64,000 bases of DNA from an uncultured Pseudomonadota bacterium. GTDB lineage: Bacteria > Pseudomonadota > Alphaproteobacteria > RF32 > CAG-239. The position numbers and the translations under genes were made by a program. Each line of letters starts with the position of its first letter. The stretch's first letter is position 1. Where the stretch lies: NCBI GenBank assembly GCA_902494875.1, contig CABUUO010000004.1, positions 52,285 to 116,284 of the forward strand, read 5' to 3'. The notes under the pieces were generated by a model, which was not told the origin of the DNA, made no database searches, and was given only the letters and a program-made list of their open reading frames with translations. Shown here piece after piece: positions 27,488 to 36,262 of this stretch.

Positions 27488-27964
27488 ATGGCGGATATTT
27501 GTATTCTTCACGGATTTTTAGGAGCGGGAAAATCGACTTTTGCCCGGAGACTGGCCCGGCAAAACCGCGCTGTTGTGCTGAATCCGGACCAATGGTGTAT
27601 GCGTCTGTTTCCGGCGGAGACTTATGAAAAAAACTGGGATGTCTGCTTTGCCGAAACCGTTGGCATTTTGTGGCGGCATGCGGCAAAACATATTGCTGCC
27701 GGTCGCAGCGTTGTTTTTGATATGGGGTTTTGGAGCAAGGCTTCGCGAACGGAAGCGCGTCGGAAAGCCGAAGAAATGGGCGCCGGTTTCAGGCATTATT
27801 ACGTTTATGCGCCGGATGAAGTGTTAAGGCAGAGGCTTCGCGGCAGAGAAGGAACGATTGCCGCCCGTAATCTGGAAAATTTTGATGAATTGAAAGCGCT
27901 TTTTGAAGCTCCCGACACGGATGAACGGTTTATTCTGATCAACGGTTGCCAAATGAAGCGCTGA
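27488..27964 (+). CDS. Small P-loop kinase-like protein (AAA_33 type)
   Basis: 158 residues with a Walker A loop GFLGAGKST (residues 9-17), a DMGFWSK segment in the position of the kinase substrate/lid region and an RLRGREG lid helix. This is the size and pattern of small AAA_33 ATPases such as predicted nucleoside or antibiotic kinases. The substrate is unknown. The gap of 4 bases from the antiporter suggests co-transcription. Confidence 0.75.
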   Translation: MADICILHGFLGAGKSTFARRLARQNRAVVLNPDQWCMRLFPAETYEKNWDVCFAETVGILWRHAAKHIAAGRSVVFDMGFWSKASRTEARRKAEEMGAGFRHYYVYAPDEVLRQRLRGREGTIAARNLENFDELKALFEAPDTDERFILINGCQMKR

Positions 27965-28069
27965 TGAAAAATATTTTTGAGTTCGGCTATAATCACAGTA
28001 TTCTCTCGGTCAGTAATTCTCTGCTGAAATATTACAATGTGCCGATTCAATCTGTCCATTCATACCATA

Positions 28070-28100
28070 AAAAAGCCCGCCGCAAGGGCAGGTCTTTTTA
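28070..28100 (-). terminator. Terminator of tRNA-Leu
   Basis: On the minus strand, directly after the tRNA 3' end, an imperfect GC-rich hairpin (GCCC/GGGC core with a bulge) is followed by a run of six T. Confidence 0.65.
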
Positions 28101-28101
28101 A

Positions 28102-28188
28102 TGGTGCGCTAGGCCGGAATCGAACCGGCACGGCCTTGCGGCCAACAGATTTTAAGTCTGCAGCGTCTACCAGTTCCGCCACAAGCGC
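28102..28188 (-). tRNA. tRNA-Leu (anticodon UAA)
   Basis: 87 bases on the minus strand with encoded CCA. The anticodon arm CAGA-CTTAAAA-TCTG gives anticodon TAA (reads UUA). The long variable arm TTGGCCGCAAGGCCGT marks a type II tRNA, and the T arm is GCCGG-TTCGATT-CCGGC. The acceptor arm pairs GCGCTTG with CTAGCGC, leaving one T-T mismatch at position 6-67. Confidence 0.95.
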
Positions 28189-28241
28189 AAAATTACTTTT
28201 CAAGTTTATAATCTAAAAAAATATAATTACAAGAATAAATT

Positions 28242-28270
28242 TTGTCTTTTATAAAAAATTATGTTACATT
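28242..28270 (+). promoter_or_regulatory. Candidate sigma-70 promoter for the ankyrin gene
   Basis: TTGTCT (28242-28247), 17 bases, TACATT (28265-28270), 25 bases upstream of the start codon at 28296. Confidence 0.5.
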
Positions 28271-28295
28271 AAAACCAAATATTGGAGGTGTGATA

Positions 28296-28895
28296 ATGAT
28301 TTCTGATCAGGAGGCTTTTGGCATCTGTATCCGCGGTTCTGCGGATGATTTGGCTAAACTTTTGGCTTCGGGCTATTCCGCATCGTCACCTTCGGAAAGC
28401 TTTTGCGGCAATACCCTGATCCATTTGGCGGCATATAACCGCGATTTAGCCAAACTTAAGCTTTTGGTTGAATCTGTTCCTCTTGAAAACCGAACGATGG
28501 CATTAAATCGTTGTAACCGTTATAATTTAACGCCTCTTTTTGAAGCCTGCCTGGTTCCGCCGTCTCCGGGAGCTTTTTGCGAACAGCATCCCGAAGCAGA
28601 TGCTGAGGCTTATGCCCGTCGTTTTGAAAATATTATGAAAAAAAGCGTGGATGTTGCGGATTATCTGCTCCAAAATAATGCCAACCCCAATACGCCGCGG
28701 GCCAAAATCGGCGGAGATGTGCCGGCCAAAGGAAAAATAACGGCTTTGACGCTGACGGAATATATCAATTGGCAGCTCTCTTTTCGCAATCATAAAAACC
28801 TGGCTTTTGAACCGCTTTCTCAGTTAAAGGCGCTGATCGAAAATCAGATTGCCCTCAACCTAAAACGCCTGGTTGAACGTGGAAAAAAGATTTAA
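28296..28895 (+). CDS. Ankyrin-repeat protein
   Basis: 199 residues from the ATG at 28296, which follows GGAGG by 7 bases. Ankyrin-type helices are visible: GNTLIHLAAYNRDLAKLKLL (about 38-57), NLTPLFEACL (about 77-86), and DVADYLLQNNANPNTP (about 118-133). Between them lies an insertion rich in Pro, Glu and Ala. There is no signal peptide, so it is cytoplasmic or exported by another route. Ankyrin proteins mediate protein contacts; in host-associated bacteria some are effectors, but nothing here shows secretion. Confidence 0.75.
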   Translation: MISDQEAFGICIRGSADDLAKLLASGYSASSPSESFCGNTLIHLAAYNRDLAKLKLLVESVPLENRTMALNRCNRYNLTPLFEACLVPPSPGAFCEQHPEADAEAYARRFENIMKKSVDVADYLLQNNANPNTPRAKIGGDVPAKGKITALTLTEYINWQLSFRNHKNLAFEPLSQLKALIENQIALNLKRLVERGKKI

Positions 28896-28965
28896 GGCTT
28901 GAGTCTTTCGGTAAAATATGCTTGAGTATCTGTGTTAACAAATTAATTTTGTTCAATTTTCAAAT

Positions 28966-29002
28966 GCTTTCTGCGGCAGGAGACAGCGTCCCGGCAGAAA
29001 GC
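28966..29002 (+). other. Hairpin in the leader of psd
   Basis: A perfect 9-bp stem (GCTTTCTGC at 28966-28974 with GCAGAAAGC at 28994-29002) and a possible inner GGA/TCC stem, 25 bases before the psd start. Only three T follow, so it may be a weak terminator of the ankyrin gene or an RNA element in the psd leader. Confidence 0.45.
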
Positions 29003-29027
29003 GTTTATGATTAAAAGGATTAAATAT

Positions 29028-29735
29028 ATGAAAACAATAGATATTTCATGGCGCCGTTACGTCCTGCCGGAGATTAATAACGAAGGCTGGCGCTTTGTCG
29101 GGATTTTTGCTGCAGTAACAGCGTTGCTGGCAATGATCTGGCAGCCGCTGGGATGGATCGGCCTGGTACTGACCGTATGGTGCTTTTACTTCTTCAGAGA
29201 TCCCGAGCGCGTAACGCCGGAAATTGAGGACGTCGTGGTTTCTCCCGCCGACGGTATCGTTCAGATGATAACCAAAGTCAAGGCTCCGGAAGAACTGGGG
29301 CTTGGTGATGCCAAATTTACCCGTGTCAGCGTTTTTATGAGCGTGTTTAATGTTCATGTTAACCGTGCGCCGGCGCAGGGTAAAATCATTAAATCCGTTT
29401 ATGTTCCGGGAAAGTTTTTTAACGCCACGCTGGATAAGGCCAGCAAAGACAACGAACGTCAGCTCCTGGCCATGAAAACCAAAAATGGCAAAACCATTTG
29501 TTTTGTTCAGATTGCCGGTTTAATCGCCCGCCGCATTTTGTGTGAGGCAACCGAAGGAATGGAATATAAGGCCGGAGAACGTTTCGGTCTAATCCGTTTC
29601 GGTTCCAGACTGGACGTTTATCTTCCCGAAGGCGTCGAACCTCAGGTCTGCTTGGGCCAGACGATGATTGCCGGCGAGAGTGTTATTGCCAATCTCGGCA
29701 GTGCGGCTGAAGCTGTAAAGGGAGTAATCAGATAA
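29028..29735 (+). CDS. psd: Phosphatidylserine decarboxylase proenzyme (short form)
   Basis: Converts phosphatidylserine to phosphatidylethanolamine at the inner membrane. 235 residues, the short alphaproteobacterial class. The N-terminal hydrophobic region is about 23-55; SPADGIVQ and VNRAP are family motifs. The self-cleavage site is Gly192-Ser193 in IRFGSRLDV, where the serine becomes the pyruvoyl cofactor. The ATG at 29028, behind AAAGG, is preferred to an upstream in-frame codon at 29007. It overlaps pssA by one base (TAATG), so the two steps of PE synthesis are translationally coupled. Confidence 0.93.
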   Translation: MKTIDISWRRYVLPEINNEGWRFVGIFAAVTALLAMIWQPLGWIGLVLTVWCFYFFRDPERVTPEIEDVVVSPADGIVQMITKVKAPEELGLGDAKFTRVSVFMSVFNVHVNRAPAQGKIIKSVYVPGKFFNATLDKASKDNERQLLAMKTKNGKTICFVQIAGLIARRILCEATEGMEYKAGERFGLIRFGSRLDVYLPEGVEPQVCLGQTMIAGESVIANLGSAAEAVKGVIR

Positions 29736-30520
29736 TGGAAAAGATTAATCCGATGTTAATGACGAAACATAAGCTGACCTCGCTGCCGTTTCGCAAAATT
29801 GCTCCGAATATTGTCACCATGCTGGCCTTGTGCGCCGGTGTAACCTCCATCCGCTATTCCATTCAGGAAGATTGGGTTAAGGCTGTATTGTGCATTTTTA
29901 TTGCCGCCTTTTTTGATGGCTTGGACGGCCGTGTGGCCCGGATGCTTAAAGGGTCGACCAAGTTCGGGGCCGAGCTGGATTCCCTGTCTGATTTTGTCAG
30001 TTTTGGCGTAGCTCCGGCAATCCTGCTGTATCAGTGGTCTTTGTTTGATCTGCCCAAGTTCGGTTGGTTTTTCTGCCTGCTGATGTCTATCGGCATGGCT
30101 ATGCGTTTGGCTCGTTTTAATACTATGCTGGAAGAAGAGCCGCAGCCGGAATATTGGTCTCATTTCTTTGTCGGCGTGCCGGCTCCGGCCGCTGCCGCAT
30201 TGGTCATGATGCCGATTATGATTTCCTTTGAGCTTCCGGAACTGGCGTTTGTCCGTTCGCACGGTTTTTGCGCTACGGTGCTTTGCGTCGTTTCTTTTCT
30301 GATGGTCAGCCGGATTCCAACCTTTTCTACCAAGAAACTGAAGGTTCCGACCTATATGTTTATGCCGATGATGCTGTTTGTAGCTTTGTTTGCCAGCTTT
30401 ATCATCACGCAGCCTTGGCTGACGCTTGGCATTTTGACCGTAATTTATGCTTGCTCCATTCCGATTGGAATCTTTATCTTCCTGCAGGAAAAAAAGGAGT
30501 TTGAAAACAAAAGCAGATAA
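29735..30520 (+). CDS. pssA: CDP-diacylglycerol-serine O-phosphatidyltransferase
   Basis: Makes phosphatidylserine from CDP-diacylglycerol and serine, feeding Psd. A 261-residue integral membrane protein with the CDP-alcohol phosphotransferase signature D-G-L-D-G-x2-A-R-x8-G-x3-D-x3-D (FDGLDGRVARM, then FGAELDSLSD), about residues 60-86. About seven to eight membrane segments. The ATG overlaps the psd stop. Confidence 0.95.
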   Translation: MEKINPMLMTKHKLTSLPFRKIAPNIVTMLALCAGVTSIRYSIQEDWVKAVLCIFIAAFFDGLDGRVARMLKGSTKFGAELDSLSDFVSFGVAPAILLYQWSLFDLPKFGWFFCLLMSIGMAMRLARFNTMLEEEPQPEYWSHFFVGVPAPAAAALVMMPIMISFELPELAFVRSHGFCATVLCVVSFLMVSRIPTFSTKKLKVPTYMFMPMMLFVALFASFIITQPWLTLGILTVIYACSIPIGIFIFLQEKKEFENKSR

Positions 30521-30523
30521 AAG

Positions 30524-30553
30524 AAAAAGGTTACCTTTACGGTAACCTTTTTT
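30524..30553 (+). terminator. Terminator of psd-pssA
   Basis: A perfect 12-bp stem (30524-30535 with 30541-30552), 5-base loop, ending in six T. Confidence 0.9.
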
Positions 30554-30573
30554 GTTGTCCTAATTACAAAAAA

Positions 30574-31188
30574 TTAACGGTCTCGCTGCAAAAACAAAAT
30601 GCCGCTGGCATCTTCTCCCAGTATATAATCATTGGCAATTTTGTCTCCGGTTTTGAAAATTGTCTGAATGTCAAAATCATTCTTAATCACAGATGTTTCA
30701 CCGCTGAAAATTCCAATGGCGGCATAGTTGTGAATGTTCTGCCTTGAAACCCAGAAATATTGCAGCGTTTTGCGCTTCAAAAACATATCGTATTGATAAC
30801 TGCTGAGCAAAGACACATTTTGAGTAATATGAAATTCCTGTTTTAAAATTTTCAAAGCCTGCTGTGCGTCGGAGATTTCCAACACTTCCAGATAAGGCTG
30901 CTGCCGCCAAAACAAAATGGTCGTATATTCGTCCAGACGTTCGCCGTAATAAGGAAACCATTCGGTTCTGTCCCGGCGGTGCAGACGCAGCAGCGTTCCT
31001 TCGGGTGTCACTGCGGCAAATTCTTGTCCGTTAAGTTTTTCCGCCCAGACAATCGTCTCTTTGACGGTGAAATTCGCTGTAGTAAATTTCATTAACTGTG
31101 GTTCAAATTCTTTTTGGGCTGAAAGTTCTGCGAAATTTTCCCGCAGAAAATCTGCCGCTGACCGTGAATTTTTGATTTTCTTTTTCAT
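30574..31188 (-). CDS. Hypothetical protein
   Basis: 204 residues, soluble, basic N-terminus, rich in aromatic residues (Tyr, Phe, Trp). No signal peptide, membrane helix or recognised domain. The ATG at 31188 is taken over a GTG two codons upstream; neither has a clear ribosome binding site. It stands alone between the psd-pssA terminator and der's terminator. Confidence 0.6.
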   Translation of the reverse strand: MKKKIKNSRSAADFLRENFAELSAQKEFEPQLMKFTTANFTVKETIVWAEKLNGQEFAAVTPEGTLLRLHRRDRTEWFPYYGERLDEYTTILFWRQQPYLEVLEISDAQQALKILKQEFHITQNVSLLSSYQYDMFLKRKTLQYFWVSRQNIHNYAAIGIFSGETSVIKNDFDIQTIFKTGDKIANDYILGEDASGILFLQRDR

Positions 31189-31275
31189 ACGCACAATAAT
31201 TAAAATATTTAATACTCTGTTTAATAAAAAAAAGTTTTTATAAAATAGCGGCGGAGGATGTTCCTGTCAATACAT

Positions 31276-31304
31276 AAAGAAAGCTCCTTTAAGGAGCTTT
31301 CTTT
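31276..31304 (-). terminator. Terminator of the der operon
   Basis: A near-perfect 14-base inverted repeat (AAAGAAAGCTCCTT with AAGGAGCTTTCTTT) directly after der; T-rich on the minus strand. Confidence 0.85.
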
Positions 31305-31307
31305 AAT

Positions 31308-32696
31308 TTAGTCTTTGTCTTTATACGGATTACCCGTTTTGCGTACCGTCATCCGGATCGGAATTCCCCCCATGTCAAAAGTTTCTCTGAGGTTGTTTAC
31401 CAGATAACGCAAATACGCGTCCGGCAACCCTTCAGGGTTGCTCGAAAAAATAAAAAATGCCGGCGGTCTGGTTTTGGCTTGCGTAATATAACGCAGCTTA
31501 ATCCGACGGTTGTTTTTACCGAGCGGCGGCGGATAGTTGTCAATCATGTCGCCGAACCATTTATTCAGCGGTGCGGTCGGAATTCGAATGTTCCAGCGGT
31601 CATAAACCTTGAATACTGCTCGCATCAGCTTGTCCAGTCCTTCGCCTTTGAGGGCGGAAATCGTAACCGTCGGAACCCCTTCGGCCTGTGTGAGCGATGT
31701 TTTGAGCTTATAGTTAAGCTGTTCGATCGCTTCCCTGCGGTTGGCAATATCCCATTTATTGACGGCAATAACCAAAGCGCGGCCTTCGTCCAAAACCTGA
31801 CGGGCAATGGTCAGATCCTGCTTGTCGAGTACGGCGTCTGCATCCAAAACCAATACCACGACTTGCGCCAGAAAAGCGGCGCGTTTGGTGCTCGCAGCCG
31901 ACATCTTTTCCAGTGAATCCGAAATTTTTGACTGTTTACGCAGACCCGCTGTATCCACCAGATTGATTTTTCTTCCCTGATATTCCCAAGCGCTGGCAAT
32001 AGCGTCGCGCGTAACGCCGGCTTCAGGACCGGTCAGCATTCTTTCGTCTTTCAGCAGCGCATTGACCAGTGTGGATTTGCCGACATTGGGGCGCCCGACG
32101 ATAGCCAGTTGAATTGTACGCTTTTTCCAGGCTTCTTCGCTGATTTCTTCAGTGCCGTTGTCTTCATTTCCGTCAGTTTCTGCCGTCGGAATCGCTTCGT
32201 CTTTTTTATAATGCTCGTGCAGAGCTTCATACAAATCCTGCAAACCCAGACCGTGTTCCGCCGAAAAGGGGATTGGCTGGCCGAAACCGAGCTTATAGGC
32301 TTCACCTATGCTGTCTTCTTGCAATTTTCCTTCGCATTTGTTGGCCAGCAAAATCACCGGTTTATGCATTTGTCGCAGCAATTGGGCAAAATGTTCGTCA
32401 TAAGGCTGCAAACCGTCACGTGCGTCAAACAAAAACAGGCAGACATCGGCGTCGCTTATTGCGCGTTTGGTTTGCTCCCACATTCTTTTTTCCAAATTGT
32501 CTTCTTTGGAATATTCATATCCGGCCGTATCAATAATCTGCAAGTTCATATCCCGCAATTTAGCACTGGTTTCTCTTCGGTCGCGCGTAACGCCGGGTTT
32601 GTCGTGCACAATGGCCACTCTGCGTCCGGCCAGTCGATTGAACAACGTTGATTTGCCGACATTAGGGCGTCCGATTATGGCTACTTTAAGCGTCAT
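31308..32696 (-). CDS. der: Ribosome assembly GTPase Der (EngA)
   Basis: An essential GTPase for 50S ribosome maturation. 462 residues with two tandem G domains, each with a GRPNVGKST P-loop (residues 8-16 and about 202-210), DTAGY/DTAGL G3 and NKCE/NKWD G4 motifs, and a C-terminal KH-like domain (about 375-450). An acidic linker separates the G domains. It is last in the yfgM-like - bamB - der operon, the same order as in gammaproteobacteria. Confidence 0.97.
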   Translation of the reverse strand: MTLKVAIIGRPNVGKSTLFNRLAGRRVAIVHDKPGVTRDRRETSAKLRDMNLQIIDTAGYEYSKEDNLEKRMWEQTKRAISDADVCLFLFDARDGLQPYDEHFAQLLRQMHKPVILLANKCEGKLQEDSIGEAYKLGFGQPIPFSAEHGLGLQDLYEALHEHYKKDEAIPTAETDGNEDNGTEEISEEAWKKRTIQLAIVGRPNVGKSTLVNALLKDERMLTGPEAGVTRDAIASAWEYQGRKINLVDTAGLRKQSKISDSLEKMSAASTKRAAFLAQVVVLVLDADAVLDKQDLTIARQVLDEGRALVIAVNKWDIANRREAIEQLNYKLKTSLTQAEGVPTVTISALKGEGLDKLMRAVFKVYDRWNIRIPTAPLNKWFGDMIDNYPPPLGKNNRRIKLRYITQAKTRPPAFFIFSSNPEGLPDAYLRYLVNNLRETFDMGGIPIRMTVRKTGNPYKDKD

Positions 32697-32716
32697 GATA
32701 TCTGTTCCTGTTTCCT

Positions 32717-34048
32717 TTATTTATAGGCAATGATATCCGCGTCATTGGTCGTAAAGACCGTAATGCCGCCGGCAACGACGGGAGAGACCTCAACGCCGTC
32801 GGACAACGTGATATAACCGAGAATTTTTCCGTCATACGGAGAAACGGCAAAAACATATCCGTTAGACGTGCTGACAATCAGGCGATTGCTGGTCAGAACC
32901 GGGCCGTTGGCAAAAAGTCCGGCGCGGTTGTCTTCGTCGATGTTGACCGGAATGTTGGTGTTCCAGACAATTTTTCCGCTGCTTTTTTCCATGGCGATCA
33001 GGTCAAAATCGCTGCTCAGGACATACAGGTATTTTCCGGCGATCCAAGGTTGATTGATGCCGCCGATTTCTCTTTCCCAAATGCGGTTTCCGCTTCTGAG
33101 GTCAATGGCCGTCAGTATGTTGCTGTGGCCTAAGGCATAGACCACATCGCCGTCGATGACCGGACTGGCTTTGATGCCGTTGATATTAGCCAGCGTATTG
33201 GTTCTTCTTCTTGTTACCAGTAAATCACTCCACAGCGAGGATCCGGTGCTGGCTTTGAAAGCTCTAAGCTCTCCGGTCGAAAACGCTGCGATAACCACGT
33301 CTTGTTCCGGATCGTAAGCCGGGCTGGCGCCGCCGACCAGCGTCGTCGCCTCGGTCGAAGTTTTGTAGCGCCACAGTTCTTTGCCGTTTTCGGCGTCAAG
33401 AGCAATCAAAGAATTTTCTATTGTCTGCACAAAAACCTTTCCGGCCGCAACCGTCGGGGCGATTCTGATCGGAGACGGTTCGTCAAAGCGCCATATTTGT
33501 TTTCCGGTTTTCATATCCAAAGCAAATACGCCGCCAAATCCGGTCGTAACATAAATTTTATGGTTAAATTCGGCCAGTCCTGCACCTTTCATCGAAACGT
33601 CGCGCTCGTCTTTGTTCAGCGGTTTGACCCGTTTGGACCATATCTCATCGCCATCGTCCAGTCGGAAAGCCCGAACTTCGGCATCTGCGTCAATGGTAAA
33701 AACCACATTGTAGGCGATAACTGGTGCCGCCAGCAGATAATCTCGTTTGGAATTCCCTTCGCCGAAACCGCTTTTCCAAAATTTCTTCAGTTTGCTTCCG
33801 GCCTGCAAATGCCCCATCATATGAATGGAATTACCGCCGGTTTGGCTCCATTTGGCATTGGTATGGGGTTTGGGAAGCTTAATCTTAACTTCGTTCGCCT
33901 CAAAGTCCGGCGCCAGCATGGCCGATTCTCTCAATACGGCGATTCTCTCGCCGTCCAGCTGAACTTTGTCTTTGCTGAACAGTCCGCATGCCGAAAGGGC
34001 GATCGCCAGACCGCATACCGCTAATCTTTTATAGTTCCTGAAATTCAT
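32717..34048 (-). CDS. bamB: Outer membrane protein assembly factor BamB
   Basis: A lipoprotein subunit of the BAM complex that helps insert outer-membrane beta barrels. 443 residues with lipobox ALSAC (Cys21) and repeated PQQ-type beta-propeller blades (GDEIWSKRVK, GKQIWRFDE, GKELWRYKT, GNRIWEREI, GKIVWNTNI). The ATG at 34048 lies 7 bases after GGAAG and is preferred to a TTG one codon earlier. It sits between the TPR protein and der. Confidence 0.93.
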   Translation of the reverse strand: MNFRNYKRLAVCGLAIALSACGLFSKDKVQLDGERIAVLRESAMLAPDFEANEVKIKLPKPHTNAKWSQTGGNSIHMMGHLQAGSKLKKFWKSGFGEGNSKRDYLLAAPVIAYNVVFTIDADAEVRAFRLDDGDEIWSKRVKPLNKDERDVSMKGAGLAEFNHKIYVTTGFGGVFALDMKTGKQIWRFDEPSPIRIAPTVAAGKVFVQTIENSLIALDAENGKELWRYKTSTEATTLVGGASPAYDPEQDVVIAAFSTGELRAFKASTGSSLWSDLLVTRRRTNTLANINGIKASPVIDGDVVYALGHSNILTAIDLRSGNRIWEREIGGINQPWIAGKYLYVLSSDFDLIAMEKSSGKIVWNTNIPVNIDEDNRAGLFANGPVLTSNRLIVSTSNGYVFAVSPYDGKILGYITLSDGVEVSPVVAGGITVFTTNDADIIAYK

Positions 34049-34072
34049 CAAAAGTCTTCCTTATGGTTTAAT

Positions 34073-34783
34073 TTATTTTTTATTGTCTTTTTGAGCCTGC
34101 TCCAAAACGTTGAGCATATCCTGTGCGCGAGCTTTCAGCGTATCGGAAGTGTTTTGTGCCACGCTGATTTCCTGATACAGGTTCTTGGCCGTTTCCAGGT
34201 CGTTGTCTCGGACGGCCAGCATGGCCAGCATTTCTTTGGCAATATTGGTCCATGTGTTTTCCTGAGCGACAAAAGGATTCAGCATCGTCTTAATTTCGTC
34301 GCTTGGCGCATAATCCAGTTTGAAAGATGCCAGTTTGATAACGGCCACGTCTTTCATTTGCGGGTTAAAGTCTTTGTCGGCCGTAACCTTTTCCAAAAGG
34401 GCCAGCGCTTCGGTAACTTTGCCCCGCTCCAGCAGAACATTGGCCTTCTGAATTTCGGCCACGTCGGAATAAATGCCTTTTTTAGCTTTGGTCAGATTGT
34501 TCAGCACTTCCATGGCTTCGGCATAGCGGCCCTGATTTTGCAGGTTAAGCGCATAGGCGTATGCATCGGAAAACTCCTGATTGCGTTTTTCCTGCCAGGA
34601 TTTAAATGTTTCAAAGCTGACGGCGGCGGATATGGCGATGACAACAAACAGAATGATGAACAATCCGTATTTGTCCCATAATTTTTTCAGATGCTCGTTT
34701 TTCAGCTCTTCGTCGATTTCGCGGATAAAAGCGTCTTCAAAGTCATTATGCTTTTCCGGTTCTTTTTTCTTCTTCATTGTCAT
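34073..34783 (-). CDS. YfgM-like TPR membrane protein
   Basis: 236 residues: cytoplasmic charged N-terminus, one membrane helix (about 43-63) and a periplasmic tetratricopeptide domain (TPR_21 type, about 72-230; QNQGRYAEAMEVLNNL is one repeat). YfgM works with the Sec translocon and periplasmic chaperones. First gene of the bamB-der operon, with AGGAG before the ATG. Confidence 0.82.
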   Translation of the reverse strand: MTMKKKKEPEKHNDFEDAFIREIDEELKNEHLKKLWDKYGLFIILFVVIAISAAVSFETFKSWQEKRNQEFSDAYAYALNLQNQGRYAEAMEVLNNLTKAKKGIYSDVAEIQKANVLLERGKVTEALALLEKVTADKDFNPQMKDVAVIKLASFKLDYAPSDEIKTMLNPFVAQENTWTNIAKEMLAMLAVRDNDLETAKNLYQEISVAQNTSDTLKARAQDMLNVLEQAQKDNKK

Positions 34784-34915
34784 CTTCTCCTCTGACCATA
34801 ATCTTAATATTTCTTATATTTATAATGTAAAACGCATATATAGCAAAGAAATTATTCCAAACATTACCAACTTTTATCGCTCTGGGCGATGCTTGTGCTT
34901 TAATATATTCCCTTA

Positions 34916-36088
34916 TCAGTCTTTGACAATCTCGTTAATCAGAAACTTTTTAACCCATTTGAGGTCGCTGATCGGCAGCTTTTTCCCGTAAATGATGGTT
35001 TTGTTGTCGGAAATAATGGCCACAAAATAACGTTCGGTCGCCGGATTGAACGTAACGTCCACCGATTCTATTTCGTCTTTTCTGATTTCGTCGTGCTTGA
35101 TGGAAAACAGCATATATTTGTATGTATTGACGATTTTATCTTTTTTGACCACCAGTTTGTCCTTGCGGAACAGAACGAATATGGCGGTTGTCAGGCCGAC
35201 GGCCTCAACCGCGTAAAAGGCTGCCAGTGCCGTAGCGGAAAAGTTTTGGGCGCCGAAACTGACGATAAAGCCGACGATGGCGAATATAAATATAAAGAAC
35301 CAAGCGATGAGATTATAGGCGTCCCAAATGATTTTGCGGGTTTTGATAATGGTTTTGTCCGGTTTGCGTGTAACAGCCACGCAAGAGGACGGTTTGGTGT
35401 TTTCATTGAATTTCTTTTTCAAATCCCAGACCTCGCTCATTTCCCGAAGCGTTTTGTTCAGGTCGGCAACTTCGCGTTTAACCAGTCCCTCGTCGGTGTA
35501 AATCATGGTCGGCAGGTTAAGTTTGCGGGCATAGTCTTCCCATGTTTTGCGAACGTTGTTTTCTGAAGTTGAAATGTACAGCGGAACGATTTTCTTGGGA
35601 TTTTTGTGATATAATTCTATAATATATTTGTTTTTGTTCATAAATCCGCATTGGAAAAATTCGATTCTTAACATAACGCCGTCATAGTTCTGAATGTTTT
35701 CACGGAAGGTTTTCTTTTTGCCGATGGCCGGTCTCTGAATCATGGTTACGGATTTGCCGTCAAAATATATCTTCTTGTAGCGCAGATGAGACAAAAGCAG
35801 AGAAATGACAATGCCGGCACCGAGAAGCATCAGCACCGCATCAAAGAACCATGGGCTGACAAAGGAGTCATATTCGGCGCCGGCGTCAAGCAGCAGCTTG
35901 TCAAACAGGGGCTGGCTGTTGTTGCTGCCGTTAATGAACTCAAACAGTCCCAGACAGAACAGGGCGGCGCCCAAAAACAGGCCCGGCAACAGAATGTAAA
36001 GGTTCAGCCGGTCGGATTCTTTGGACGGAAGCTTGTCGATGTTGAGTCTGAAGTTGTTGCTGAAATGTTTGGGAATGTTCCTGTTCAT
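34916..36088 (-). CDS. Membrane protein of unknown function
   Basis: 390 residues with two pairs of membrane helices (about 29-51 and 79-100; about 258-280 and 285-305). Each pair is followed by a beta-rich region that looks PH-like (KKIYFDGKSVTMIQRP after pair one; KDKLVVKKDKIVNTYKY after pair two), suggesting an internal duplication. Function unknown. Single gene with its own ATG; no operon partners. Confidence 0.7.
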   Translation of the reverse strand: MNRNIPKHFSNNFRLNIDKLPSKESDRLNLYILLPGLFLGAALFCLGLFEFINGSNNSQPLFDKLLLDAGAEYDSFVSPWFFDAVLMLLGAGIVISLLLSHLRYKKIYFDGKSVTMIQRPAIGKKKTFRENIQNYDGVMLRIEFFQCGFMNKNKYIIELYHKNPKKIVPLYISTSENNVRKTWEDYARKLNLPTMIYTDEGLVKREVADLNKTLREMSEVWDLKKKFNENTKPSSCVAVTRKPDKTIIKTRKIIWDAYNLIAWFFIFIFAIVGFIVSFGAQNFSATALAAFYAVEAVGLTTAIFVLFRKDKLVVKKDKIVNTYKYMLFSIKHDEIRKDEIESVDVTFNPATERYFVAIISDNKTIIYGKKLPISDLKWVKKFLINEIVKD

Positions 36089-36262
36089 AATTAATAATCC
36101 TCAATGTCAATATCGGGAAACCAATTCTCTATAGCGCATAGTATAATATTTTTTTCAAATAATCATCATTTTTTTGTAAAATTAATTTAAGCTTTAATTT
36201 ATATTAACGATATCAATATAATCTGTTGCCAGAATTAATTTAAGTGTGAAGGATGTCATATA

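Noticed and set aside
27964..28101. 45-codon frame starting at an ATG that overlaps the kinase stop
   Set aside because: It runs through the tRNA terminator hairpin and ends at the tRNA 3' end; its second half is the hairpin read as protein. The overlap start is tempting, but there is no other support.
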